Source: Albugo candida
Lineage: Eukaryota; Oomycota; Peronosporomycetes; Albuginales; Albuginaceae
Length of the DNA stretch: 64,000 nt
Assembly (NCBI GenBank): GCA_905220665.1
Contig: CAJNAR010000033.1
Span: 62,001 to 126,000 of the forward strand
Direction of reading: 5' to 3'
Part shown: positions 31,816 through 43,245 of the stretch, piece by piece
Numbering within the stretch: position 1 is the stretch's first letter
Layout: each line of letters opens with the position of its first letter
Translations under genes and position numbers: made by a program
The notes under the pieces: model-generated
Databases searched by the model: none
Seen by the model: only the letters and a program-made list of their open reading frames with translations
Told to the model about the DNA's origin: nothing

Positions 31816-33132
31816 TGAGGCAATTTTCGACGAAAGCTCGCACCGGGATCACTACTGCGGTAAGGTCTCTACTCAACACACTTTATTCCTGTCAAAACTC
31901 CTTTCCTACAAAACTTCTTTACTACTTCATTGAGCACCTGAAACGATCACGAGGCACCTCCCAGATATGCTTTTAATACCGTCAAGCTCTGCGCTCGCAC
32001 ATTACAACTCAGCGGAGCTCGGGCTAGCAGTAAGCCTCATTTGAGATGGTTATGACTACTTTAAATGGAGTGTACAGGTGCTTGCCAAAAAGGCTGCGTG
32101 CTTTACCATTTCTTCTCTATCTCAGCTTCGTAAGCTCTGTCAAAAAAAGTTATCACGTATCATGCTGAAAAGAGCACAAATGGTATCAATATCGGGTGGC
32201 TACTAGATACTCTGTCGACAGCATGACACGAATCGACCTGTTACCTCATCCTAATTTGAATTTAGAATGGCTTGAGGCGACTTGCATGTAGAGAAAGTTG
32301 GAGCATAAATCTTCATGCAGAAGCCGAATACGCGACACCAGTGATGTCAAAACAGCTGTCCAGCTCTCTCCCTTGCAGCTGAGATGTAAAAGGTGATATG
32401 CGACTTCATCGTAAGTATTTGTGGATGCTTGAGATTGAGGATAGAAGCACGCTATGGCGAATTATGTCAATATTCATCAAACCAGACTGTGACTATTATA
32501 TAAATTATAACATCTGCCGAGCTGTATTATATTATAAACGATAAGCCTGTCGATAGACGTCTAAACCGGTATTTTTCTATAGATATTGTGCAATTACAAA
32601 TATACAGTATCCAGAGGGACTTGATAGGTATCGTACTTATCTTTATGGTTTTCAAGCAATTGACATAGAGTATACACTATCTGCAAAATTAGAAGCTAAA
32701 CAACTTCGAAGTTAGATCAAGAATCTCAATGTTATGTTGAGAACGGTCTATTTGATTCCAGATAACGATGAAATTTAGTGAGGGAGTCGCACTTCCACCG
32801 TATTGGGCGATCAGATCAATCAAGCAACTCGAAACGAGTGCATGTAGAGATACGTCTTGACGCACTTATAAAGTATAAGCTAACGCGCACTCGCAGACGA
32901 TTCCGTTTAAAGATGACGATATCCACTGATTCTTTTCGATGCATGGATGTTCTAACATAAAACTCTGATCAAGATCGAATATACAAATATATCTAGAGCA
33001 TTGATCTGGGTAAGAATGCAAATAGGTATTCGCTTTCATTTGTTAAGAATAAAGAATCTACCAATCTCTTCTGATAAACTTCATACAAGCAGCATTCCCT
33101 GTTTACTCACAGTTGAATCTCAGCTGTAAATT
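31816..33132. other. non-coding stretch
   Basis: No gene, RNA or clear repeat is seen in this 1.3-kb stretch. It is AT-rich in places (for example 32500-32540). Confidence 0.45.
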
Positions 33133-34033
33133 ATATAGGGAATTGCTATTTCCACCCAACTTTTCGCTAGTTTTACCCTCCGCGTGACGTTTCGACCAAT
33201 CAGATTACGGCGTTATTTCCACCCAACTTTTTATGATAGGGACACTTCTCTCAGAAGTTTTGATTGGTAGACCCACCCTAGATGCATATAATCTGCCATG
33301 ACCGGCCTGACACCATGTGTATTCAAAGTCTGCTATCCGTGTCGCATCCGTAAGAGATAATGTAGAGTACCCTTCTCCGTACAAAGGATTCTGCTAGAGC
33401 TTTCGCCAACGTGCACTCGATTGCACCACAGGACACTTCGGAATTCGGGCGATGCATACAAGCGTTATAGCGGTATAAAGATGGCAAGTCCACTGAAAAC
33501 AGCTACGTGCAACATCTGGAAACGATAGCCCATCCATAACAGTACACCCGCAGGGCGCCTGTGCGCTTGAAAACCGGCATAAACAAGTTAAAAACATATT
33601 TACAAGTTATTTTAATTTTTTCATTTGTTTCAAGAAATACGGCAAAAGACCGCTGTCCTAATCAGTCCAATTCTCAGACCAGACTGAACGTACTTTCAAC
33701 TTCCAAAGACTTTCTCGCAGGATGTAGTATATAGACGACGTATGATGGCGATCCGTAAATGCGTACTTTACTGTTCGCGAACAACGCGGTACAACGAAAA
33801 GCATGATAAAGTTAGCTGATCTAGAATTGGGATTCTAGAAAGGTGTGCAACTATGAGTTCTGATACCTTCGATCGGCATGCAGGACTGTGAAACCCTACA
33901 CCATAAACCCTAAACCCTAAACCTTAAACCCTAAACTGTAGCCACATAATAAAAAGTTGATTGGAAATAAAGCCGTAATCTGATTGGTCAAAAGTCACGC
34001 GGTGGGTGGAAATAGCAATTCTCTTTATATATA
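33133..34033. mobile_element. inverted-repeat (MITE- or foldback-like) element of about 0.9 kb
   Basis: The left arm (33133-33241) and right arm (33941-34033) are inverted copies over about 90 bp. Both arms contain GAATTGCTATTTCCACCC at the outer side, then CGCGTGAC, ACCAATCAGATTACGG and TTATTTCC. The left arm has an extra insert of about 22 bp. The interior has no coding potential but holds an interstitial telomeric repeat next to the right arm. The exact target duplication is unclear because the flanks are AT-rich. Confidence 0.7.
33890..33936. repeat. interstitial telomeric repeat (CCCTAAA)n
   Basis: Five or so imperfect copies of AAACCCT (TTTAGGG on the other strand) lie just inside the right arm of the inverted-repeat element. 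TTTAGGG is the telomere repeat described for Phytophthora. It may be a scar of break repair or element capture. Confidence 0.85.
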
Positions 34034-34560
34034 ATTCAAGTAAAACACAAGGATCCTTCACACGGATTATATCAAATGATGCTTGATATAAAGTGAAAAA
34101 TTGAGTCTCCGGGCTTAGCGTGGTAGACATCATATCCCTTGCCTCGAGCATCTGCCATGAGGTTTATGTCGTCGGACATACATATTACAAAATAAATACT
34201 ATCATAGGAGCATTTCTACTTATACCGTTTCTTAAACTAGGTTAAATGGGTAAATGAAAATACACTCGAGTGGGCAGGATCCTCTTGCAATTGATGTACC
34301 GCTATACTTGATACATTTGTGCTACCACGGGACCTAGCAAATGAACAACGCTGCACTCCGCAAATAATCAGATTGGAGCCAAGCCACGGGAAACTCATGT
34401 CGCATTGTAATGGGCAGGTAGAAAGTGCTGCTGGAATGGTAGCGAGGTGCTCGTTTATGTATAATACATCGTTTTGTCGTCGCTGAATTAAACATTCGAT
34501 ACATGCTCTTTTGTGCTAATTTTCAAATTCACTTATACGTTGGCAACCCGATACAGCAAC
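34034..34560. other. intergenic upstream of the putative secreted-protein gene
   Basis: No gene is seen. It presumably contains the promoter of the ORF at 34561. Confidence 0.4.
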
Positions 34561-35253
34561 ATGACAAGAGGACAAACACGGTTTTACCTTGCACTCGTGT
34601 CTTTCATTATGGTGGCAACAACAATCGGAAGGGCTTGTAAGTATAAAAAACCGTACATGTGCCAATTTAATCGAAAACTTTTGTTGCGGAAGTATGATGC
34701 ATGCGATGATGAGATAATCAAAGCCATTCAATCGTTTAAAATTGATCGTACGGGCTGTCAAAATTTACAGATATCTATTAAAAGGATGGATATTGTCACT
34801 ATTTCACAAAAGGAAGACAAAAATGTGGACTTCTCACATGTTTATAAGAATGATAATTCCAACGGATGGGAGATATCAAAGAGGTTCATTATAGCTAAAG
34901 TCTTCTTCAAAAATCATGCGGTGCAACGAATGAACCCTTCTGTATCGGTTCACCTTGATTTCACATCAGATGGAGTGATCATTCCATGTGATGTGCTGCA
35001 AGAATATGATGTCAATACGAAATCTTTATCCCTCGATTTCGGAGTAAAAGAAGATACGAAAGCAGAATTCTCATTGAAATTCGAAAGGAAAGAACTGGAA
35101 CGGAAACAGAGCTCGCTATGTTCGACACATACTAATGCTGTCACTCTAGGACGTATAGCATTGCGTCAACTGAATGTAGCACTACAGTATGAGGACGATG
35201 GGGGCGATGCGGTCAATGCGAAGAAGCCTACTCTATACATTGGTAATGCATGA
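34561..35253 (+). CDS. putative secreted protein, unknown family
   Basis: A 230-residue protein from ATG 34561 (upstream codons in frame have no ATG). The N-terminus is a good signal peptide: TRGQTR, then a hydrophobic core FYLALVSFIMVATTIG, with cleavage likely before ACKYKK. The mature part has several Cys (CKYKKPYMC, YDACDDE, TGC, PCD, LCS) and alternating polar/hydrophobic strands (VSVHLDFTSDGVIIPCD, SLSLDFGVK, AEFSLKFERKELER) suggesting a beta-rich fold. No known domain is seen. It sits alone in the transposon-rich island and has no obvious sequence similarity to the duplicated family. An effector-like role is inference only. Confidence 0.6.
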   Translation: MTRGQTRFYLALVSFIMVATTIGRACKYKKPYMCQFNRKLLLRKYDACDDEIIKAIQSFKIDRTGCQNLQISIKRMDIVTISQKEDKNVDFSHVYKNDNSNGWEISKRFIIAKVFFKNHAVQRMNPSVSVHLDFTSDGVIIPCDVLQEYDVNTKSLSLDFGVKEDTKAEFSLKFERKELERKQSSLCSTHTNAVTLGRIALRQLNVALQYEDDGGDAVNAKKPTLYIGNA

Positions 35254-36784
35254 TCATTATCATGACGCCCGTGACGCGGCATCTCCCGTTATGAACTAGG
35301 CCCAGCTCTTAACCCTTTTGTCACCCAATAAAACGACCTGATGCTTCCACATCTCACTTGTTCGAACTCTATCCATCGCATTATTGATTGCAGACATTTA
35401 TGACAAGTGCTTGTAGGATTTCATTGATCAAGCAAATATCAATCGAAGCTGGTTAGGATGTTGCATGAAGACTTCATAGAAGTTTAAGAGTCGGAGCTTG
35501 TAAGCCATCGGTACGTTAGAGATCGATAAGCAGCATCACGCTATTGCGCTCACACGCAGCGAGCATTGTTATGACTTAAACATCTGCAGCATGCTTTCAT
35601 GTGCTATGTCGTGACTTTTGTCACCAATGTTGATCATTGTATTAGACCTATGCAAAGCGAATAAGAACACCAGCTAGCTAAGCCGGATGGGTGGTGCGAC
35701 ATAATTGCAATTTACCAGGTACGGTACAATGACGCCAATATAACTACAGCACCACATCCTAATAGAAGCGTTGATACTGACTCGACATTATGTGCTGCGC
35801 CTTAGCACTAAATACGAAGCAACGGCCGAACTTAACATCTTATAAAAGTCAAAAAGTGCGTTTCTCCTCTCCATTGAAAAGTAAATTATGTGGTCAACGC
35901 AATTCTATAGCGCTCCATTGCCGCTCAATTTTGCGGCTACCAAGCGCACTGACAGCGTCAGCATTCCGGAAATTCTTCAAACATGATAAGAAAGAAAGCC
36001 AAAGTATATTTGTGGCGGACTTGCACTTGCGGAACCATTAAACACACAAAACGGCAAAGCTAGACGCGGCGTTGGAAAGTCAAGCTAAAATATGTGTGAC
36101 ATAGGATTATACACCGCAATGGTGCGCGCACCTTAATAAAGAGTCTCTTCTTTTCGCTATGATCCAGAAAGAAGAGAATACTATCAGCACTTAGTTTTCC
36201 TTAATAATTGCATCTTTTTATCTAAGAAAATGATATTTCACTATTGCTATTTACATAAGTAGCAAACTGCACAAACGCTCACTCTCGACTCTGTTCTATT
36301 TATTTCATGTGTTTATTTGCTGAGAGGATACTTCGAATTGCTTCAAATTGCTGGGAATCGTCGGCCTTGTTTTCGACATATTAAAGGGAGCGCTATTCAA
36401 ACGTCAACTGGGATCGCGATACGTAGAGGCGTATTTCTCCAAATTCACCGAACGCTTATTCAGGTAATCACGATGCATAGGTGTGCACCATCTAGATGTC
36501 GACATGGTTGGATTTGGGCCCCATCAAATCGTAATTTCAAAGCAGGATCAGCCGTAAAAGTCGCTAAAGTGCATCTTCATACGGCAAAGCAACGAGACCG
36601 ACTTTCCTCCGAGATTTTTTCACCTTGCGGTTTTCTCTCTGTATCCCTCTATTTTCGTTTGATTTTGATTTCGCTCGCCCACTACCCGTTTGGTTCTCTA
36701 CACCATAGACATAACTATTCGTCTTTTTCGCCAATAGAATCGTGGTTGAGCTCATGCAACAGCCCATCATCACGGCCAACCCAT
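35254..36784. other. non-coding stretch
   Basis: No gene is supported. The 170-codon plus-strand frame at 36317-36829 has irregular composition and no recognisable motif, and is regarded as fortuitous. Confidence 0.4.
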
Positions 36785-37133
36785 TTACGGTCCGCTAGGA
36801 TCATCATTCTTTCGACAGTTGATGCATGAATTGTGTCGGCTTTCTGCCTTCGAAGCTACCTCAGTGTAATGTCCCATTAGCTTCATCATACGTCGCTTGA
36901 CAGAGTTCGAGACACGGCATTTCTCGTTTCTCATTTTCTCCATGTTATTGCAACGATGCGTTGCATTCTCTACGCATTTCAAAACACAAAGTATTCGATC
37001 CCAAGCGGGAGTTTGAATTGTATGCGTCTTCTTGGATGTATGAATGTCAGAATGGGGTGGTATTACTGTAATCTCTGTGAAATAAGGACACACATACGAA
37101 ACAAGCAGCAAGCAGGATGGATATGCTTCTCAT
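36785..37133 (-). pseudogene. broken gene for a small Cys-rich secreted protein
   Basis: ATG 37133 opens a 28-codon frame with a clean signal peptide (RSISILLAACFVCVSLF) that stops at 37047. In the neighbouring frame, open to 36785, a Cys- and Lys-rich segment follows: WDRILCVLKCVENATHRC, NEKCRVSNSVKRRMMKLM, SCINC. A frameshift within 37047-37111 would join signal and Cys-rich part. No convincing intron bridges them. It is probably a decayed small secreted protein gene. Confidence 0.35.
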
Positions 37134-37269
37134 AATATATGGTGGTAAGTGATGAGTGTTTTCAATTCCTTTGTGGAGATTTTAGTGCCAGAAGAGAGAA
37201 GAGACAAATTGTCTTTGCTTGATTCTCATTCCGGGAAAATGTCAGCCAATGTGGTCGACTTTCTAAGCT

Positions 37270-38945
37270 CTACTCTTTCAAAGATCTTCCTGTCGATGGG
37301 ATAGCGAGCATCAAAAATTTCTGTCGATCTTCACTAGTTCGATTAACGTTCTTGTGACCTTTGTTCATACTATCCAAATGCGCATATTCGAAACGACTCG
37401 TGAGGATGTACGATGATGCAGACGATACAATGTTTGGATTTACTCATTGCTGCAATGCAAATTGCCAACTTTTGAAATGCTTCTTCTTTTCGACCTTTTC
37501 CATTTCCAACTGCAGGAACCATACATAGTCTTCGGGTTGTTCTTTGCTTAGGTCTTTGTATCTTTTTGTAGACTGGTTTTTTCATTGGATTGTTCAGTTG
37601 CGGGTATGAAGTGATGAGTGGACGCTGATCGCTGATGTCAGCCTATTCTGGAAAGTTGGATCATTCATGCGAGAAGCTGCCTCTTTCTTCATATTTCGTT
37701 TTGACGCTATTGGAGCTATGGCTTGCGTCTCGTGCGATGCATTGTCTGGTATTCTTTCTATCGCATGCATACCTTTCAAATACGTACATAATGGATCAAA
37801 AAGGCCTGATGCCCATTTGCAGCTTTGACTACACTTGAATGCTGCTTCTTGCACATGTGCTACCACCTTGAAGAATACGAGATCATTTGCAATTGAAGTC
37901 GGCTGAATCGATTCTACCAAGATTTCCCAGGGAGCGCCACTGCCGATTTTGTCCAGCATACATGACAAGCAAGAGGGAACCTCATCTTAACTTCTAACCT
38001 TTTCATCTCTTTCATCGTCATCGCTACTCATGTCCTCTCTCTCGTCAATTGCATACTTGAATGGGGTCACTGACACGAAATGCATGCACCGATACGCTTT
38101 CGTCCACTTGGCTGCATGTTCAGACTGGCCAACGTCGTCCGCGACCGATAATACATCATTTCTTCCGAAAGAATGTAAGACTTTTATATCTCTGACCATA
38201 GGAGAGACACTTTCGCAGGGGCCATTTTGTGTCAAACAGTTGTTCTTGAGCTTTGCGAGATCATTATCCTCATCAGTCGCTCCGTCAAAGTAGCTCTCGT
38301 GTTTTTCGTTGAGCAAGATAAAAGGGTTGATGCTAGACTGAGCACATGATACGCAGCTTTCCGTTTTCGCTTCTTGGTGAGTCACACGAGATTTTATCAG
38401 GCCAAAATCATCGAAACCAGGGGCTGTTTTATGTTTGTAGTATATCATCCATTGATGATTTGTGGCGTCCGAAGCTGAAATCAAGTATCACTTATCCTCC
38501 GTATCAAACCCCAAGCATTGAAGGCAGTCTTGGATCCATATTCCAGGAAGACTTTCCTGTGAGAGTAAGCAAGGAAGTGTACTTTTCTGTTCGATACTAG
38601 TGTCCGAATAGCGACACCTTTTAGAAGCGAAAACACGTTAATCGTGGCTTCTTTTTGTTTTTGTAGCAGTCGAAGGTTCCTCTATTTCGTGTCCGTCTAA
38701 TTTTACAAAACGACTTCTTTCTTTTGTATAAGATTCGACAGCCACAGCTTGACTGGAAGCATCTCCATTTTCACCATGACCTTTAGCAGCATTTTTTGCC
38801 TTTGTCATTAGCAACTCGTTCGACGAAGGATTGTGCGTATCACTCGGACTCGCTTCTTTTCGTGAGAATTTCGCAGCTCTTTTCTGTATATCGAGTTTCT
38901 GTTGATTCTGCTCGATTTGTAGACATCACTTCGCGACAACGCTGC
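37270..38945 (-). pseudogene. long reading frame broken only by in-frame stops, unknown family
   Basis: A single minus-strand frame stays protein-like for about 1.7 kb. Examples are LQIEQNQQKLDIQKRAAKF (coiled coil), DASSQAVAVESYTKERSRF, IWIQDCLQCLGFDTEDK, TESCVSCAQSSINPFILL, SSDDDERDEKV, DLVFFKVVAHVQEAAF and VWFLQLEMEKVEKKKHF. It is interrupted by stops at 38638-38640, 38488-38490, 37987-37989, 37594-37596, 37582-37584 and 37444-37446, and ends at the stop at 37270-37272. No frame change is needed. At its upstream end the frame of the preceding coding-like piece (NLAQALQRCREVM, about 38940-38985) differs, so one indel is likely there. No family is recognised; a nuclear protein would suit the acidic and lysine-rich composition. 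Confidence 0.5.
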
Positions 38946-38985
38946 AGTGCTTGTGCAAGGTTGAGAGCGAAATACTGTCAGCAAC

Positions 38986-41172
38986 ATCTGCAATTATCTC
39001 CGGGACAGCCTCTTCCCCGTTCCTTATAAAGCTATATTTCGTAATGCGTACGTAAAGTCTGCATACGGAAGAAAACGTTGAATGCACATGCGACAGTGTC
39101 ATACGAATCTCATACGCGTATATTTGCGCTGCTAGACAAAACAGAGCAAAAACTTGAAGAATCAACTCGATGTTTATTGCCCACGTGGACTGTATGAGTG
39201 GTTCTCCAAGCACGCTGGCACAAATGTACGATATATGAATTCGGTATACACTTAGACGAGGAATCATATCCATCATATTGGTGCCGGTATACGAACACGA
39301 TGATCAGGTTGATTTCATACAGCTCAATTCTGTATGAATGAGGTAGCTATACACATGACTATACATTGACCAATGTACGCGTGATGCATTCATTATCTTG
39401 GCCAATGCTAGAGTTGCTATTGTTTAGGTCGCGAATTTATAAATATCGCTGACAACAATTATATCGAGTAGTTATAGCATGGCTTGCTGATGAGGCAGTA
39501 AGCATCCCGTTGTCCATACTGAGGCTAGGCAGTCGGATGCTCCTTATAAACTGATTCTGACTTTTGCGCATCGGCATGTATATTGTCAGGTGCCTCATTT
39601 GAAAGTAGAGTGTTCTCTTTGAATAACGCACGATGGTCAAAATTACTGCTGGGGTAGCCTTTAGTAGACTTTTCGCTGCCAACTCGGTCATTATGAACAA
39701 GATGTATACTTGCTTGACGACAATAGTTCAAGTGTTATTGTTATTGGTCGCTGGTCAATGGAACATAAGCAGCGGGTTTACCAATTACTTGACACGCTGT
39801 TGAAGCTTGAGAATATCACTTTTCGAGATCTGTTATATTTATGTAATCGCTCATGTATCGGGCAAACAATTCACCTGTGCTAAAACAACCGTAGGCAAGC
39901 ACGAAATCTCTACTTATAATACGTGGTCAATTTACAAGTGTGGAGTAGGAGTCACAGACACTGAGCTTGTGTAATAACGACAAGGAGAGACCATTGGGTG
40001 CAGCAAAAGGAACGATTTCCTGCTTTCCGCTCATTCAGTCCAGCTCTATTATTTGGCTGATAAATGCAATTTATTGTCACAAGATCTTCTACTAATGCCA
40101 TTTAGAAATTCGAGACCAGACATGAGCGCATTCTGCTTAGCAGGTGCGGGCGACTTCTATGTATCAGTCCGGTAACTCTTATAATCACGATACATCCAAG
40201 CATAGATATAACAATTAGCGTCGCTAGTACCAGCCACTACAGTTTGAGGTCCTTCACCTCTAGCGTGTCCAAGCCACTATTCGACTACCAAATAGAAGGA
40301 GATATTTTCAAAGCTCGGTTAGTACACACACAAAATGTTTCCATAATGACTAAAATTAAGCCGTGTCGCTATCACCAACACAGTAGTCGACCAAAGCACG
40401 TGCATCATCCTTTTTCCCGCCTTTTTATGAACGATCCACTTGCAGCTTTCCGTATATTGGCGTATCAACAACAGCTTGAGCGAAGGATTTACGAATTGCT
40501 CATAATCCCAACTAAACTTCAAGTTCTCTCGTAAATGTTTTCACCCTTCATCTCCATCCATAGTATGTAACGCTCTGATGTTATAAACTCAGTCTTTGGT
40601 GTCTCTGCTTCCATACTTCATGCAACTTCCAGCCATTCCTACACGAATTGGAGCTGGTACGCAATCATACATCCGTTGTCGAGCGACTCAAAAGACCCTG
40701 CAAACGCGGGTAAATAGAAGTAGTTTACTACTTTCATCTAAAATTTATTTCGATTCCGATGCCACATACATAAGTCAACTAATGCTTGGAAGTAATCAAA
40801 CCCGATCAACGAGTCTAAAGCACTGATGTGAGATAGACTTGGCTGAAAGCTGCAACAACTGTGAAGATATATAGAGCTTCTGTTCAGGGTAGGTCTGCCT
40901 TTGTATTGCTGCGTTTTGTCCAATGATGCATTGTGATATCCTCCAAACATCATATTTAATCCAATCGGTGGAAACAACTCATAAATCGTCTTCGAAGACT
41001 GACAATCGAAAAGAGCGTTTACCTCATTTTATCCTTTTTAAAAGTATTGTGCAACTGTATCGCTTGAAGCTCATATTTCAAATCGCACTTTCCGCACGCA
41101 ACTCTTTTGCAAAAGGAAAACATTTCTCATAACGTTTCTGGATCCGGCTCGAAAGGAGTCAGCTCATTAGGT
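38986..41172. other. non-coding stretch upstream of the MATE gene
   Basis: 38926-39276 (minus) is an open frame with hydrophobic segments (LILQVFALFCLAAQIYAY) that may belong to the pseudogene below it, but the evidence is weak. From 39.3 to 41.17 kb I see nothing but short chance frames. Confidence 0.4.
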
Positions 41173-43017
41173 ATGAAGAATATTATGAACTACGGTACAG
41201 CTCCTAATCCGACAAAAAAATGCGTCAATTCGTGCGCTCCCGTCTCAAATTCCGATGTTTGTATTGAGTACGCAGCGCAAAATACAACGTCAGTTGATAG
41301 AAAATTCGATACAAAAACGCATTTGACGACAATGTGTACAAATTACAATTCAGCAAAGCCGATATCCGCCAAAAACGATGCTCGAAACTCATCGTGGAGA
41401 ACTCAACCAAGCTTAGAAAACAGCGCTACCACTTCTGAGACCGATTCCGATGATGAAACAAAAAAACGGTTTTCATCCGACGTCAAAACAAACCCTTTAT
41501 TGTATCGTAATCATCTTCAAGACTCATGTCGCACCAAACGTAGCACAGAAATGATCATCCTAGTCAGTAGTTCACAGAGTCCTATGAGCAGATCGAACGC
41601 CGAGACGCTCCCGCTTTTGAATCAGAACAAGCTTGAATCCACACTGACCGCTCGTTCGGAGCTCTTTAAGCTAATCAAACTTGCTTCTCCAATCACTTTT
41701 ACGTACATTTTGGAATCATTACCTGCAATCATCAGTCTGCTTCTAGTAAGTCATATGCCATCGACTCGGACGCAAGAATATCTCGACGGAGTCGCGTTGT
41801 CAACAATGTTTATGAATCTCACAGCTATTTCATTTGGCTTTGGATTGGCGACAGCAATGGATACTTTGTGTTCACAAGCGTTTGGAGCGAATCAAAATAA
41901 AAAAATGGGAATTTATCTGCAGACCGGAATTCTCCTTCTAGGATGTATATTAATCCCAATTGTACTTATGAATTACTACACAGCCAAGTGTTTGATTTGG
42001 CTGGGGCAGCCTCCGAACATCGCACAATTGGCAGGTCAGTTTAGTCGGCTATCCATTCCTGGTATTCCATGCTTGTACCTCTACGAGCTGATAAAAAAAC
42101 TGCTGCAAGCTCAGAATATCGTCACACCAATGGTCTCCATCGCCATTTTGAGTAATGTCGTTCACATTATTTTGGGATTGTATCTGACACAATGTACTTC
42201 GTTGGGTTTCGCTGGTGCTGCCATCGCTCGGTCTTTTGCTAACGGCTGTCTTCTCGTCGCTTTGGGTCCTTATTTCTCACAATTTCCTCAATCAATTCGA
42301 AAATGGTGGCCTGGGTGGAATTTAAGACTTGCCGTGCGAGAGATGAAACCATTTTTGAAGCTTGGAATTCCCGGAATGATGATGATCCTCATGGAATGGT
42401 GGTCCTTTGAGATCATGGCGATCATTGTGGGAGTGTTGCCAAATAGTGTGGTAGCGATTGGTGTGCATTCTATTTTGGTGAATATCTCCACGCTGACATT
42501 CAACGTTTATCTTGGTATTTCTGTGGCTTGTAATGTTCGAGTAGGTAATTGTATGGGTGCTAACCTACCACGACATGCGAAGATGGTCGCGAATCTATCG
42601 CTTGCATTATCGTTGGGAATCTCTATGCTTATGGCTGTTTTCATTTTGATGTTGCGGACGTTCTTATCGAGAGCATTCATCACAGAGCCAGCTACTGTGG
42701 ATCTCTTGTACCATGCAGTTCTTCTTCTGCTTCCATATCAACTATGTGACGCAGTAAATGTCGTGCTGCAAGGTATTTTTCGCGGAATTGGGCAGCAGAC
42801 CTTGGGCGCATGCATCAATTTTGTGGTTTACTTTATTTTAGGTCTTCCATTAGGAACATATTTGGCGTTTACATTTGGTTATGGTGTTAGTGGACTCTGG
42901 ATTGGTTCAAATATTGGAATGTTTTGTGGTATTCTGCTGGCTTTGATTCAAATACGCCGTACGGATTGGCGGCTTTTGTCCGACGCTGCTCGTGCACGAA
43001 CTCTTACAGCAGATTAA
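41173..43017 (+). CDS. MATE-family multidrug/toxin extrusion transporter
   Basis: A 614-residue polytopic membrane protein expected to export organic cations or metabolites by H+ or Na+ antiport. The start is the first in-frame ATG at 41173. About 165 hydrophilic Ser/Thr-rich residues precede the membrane part. Twelve hydrophobic segments are visible. Family landmarks include LIKLASPITFTYILESLP (first helix), GVALSTMFMNLTAISFGFGLATAMDTLCSQAFGA split over helix 2, the helix 7-8 region MKPFLKLGIPGMMMILMEWWSFE, and the second-half repeat GISVACNVRVGNCMGA. This is the plant/eukaryote-type MATE pattern. Length without the tail fits the family (450-500). The substrate cannot be predicted. Confidence 0.93.
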   Translation: MKNIMNYGTAPNPTKKCVNSCAPVSNSDVCIEYAAQNTTSVDRKFDTKTHLTTMCTNYNSAKPISAKNDARNSSWRTQPSLENSATTSETDSDDETKKRFSSDVKTNPLLYRNHLQDSCRTKRSTEMIILVSSSQSPMSRSNAETLPLLNQNKLESTLTARSELFKLIKLASPITFTYILESLPAIISLLLVSHMPSTRTQEYLDGVALSTMFMNLTAISFGFGLATAMDTLCSQAFGANQNKKMGIYLQTGILLLGCILIPIVLMNYYTAKCLIWLGQPPNIAQLAGQFSRLSIPGIPCLYLYELIKKLLQAQNIVTPMVSIAILSNVVHIILGLYLTQCTSLGFAGAAIARSFANGCLLVALGPYFSQFPQSIRKWWPGWNLRLAVREMKPFLKLGIPGMMMILMEWWSFEIMAIIVGVLPNSVVAIGVHSILVNISTLTFNVYLGISVACNVRVGNCMGANLPRHAKMVANLSLALSLGISMLMAVFILMLRTFLSRAFITEPATVDLLYHAVLLLLPYQLCDAVNVVLQGIFRGIGQQTLGACINFVVYFILGLPLGTYLAFTFGYGVSGLWIGSNIGMFCGILLALIQIRRTDWRLLSDAARARTLTAD

Positions 43018-43245
43018 TTTTGATTGGTGGAAATGGGATACTTTCGCAACACATGTCCTGTATAAAGAGATAGCATATCATTCGCTTTGCGAATGTATTC
43101 ATATACTTTACTAGAAAAAGATTTGATATACCGTGCGAATAAATACTACCTCATGGATTATAATAGAATCATTTGCAGCGTTGTCTGCTCATCACAATGC
43201 GCGACCAGAGTTTTGGTCAATTTTGCATAACACAAGAAGCTGGTA

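Noticed and set aside
36317..36829. 170-codon plus-strand open frame
   Set aside because: Irregular composition, no motif, no ATG context or neighbours supporting it, and the opposite strand holds equally plausible fragments.
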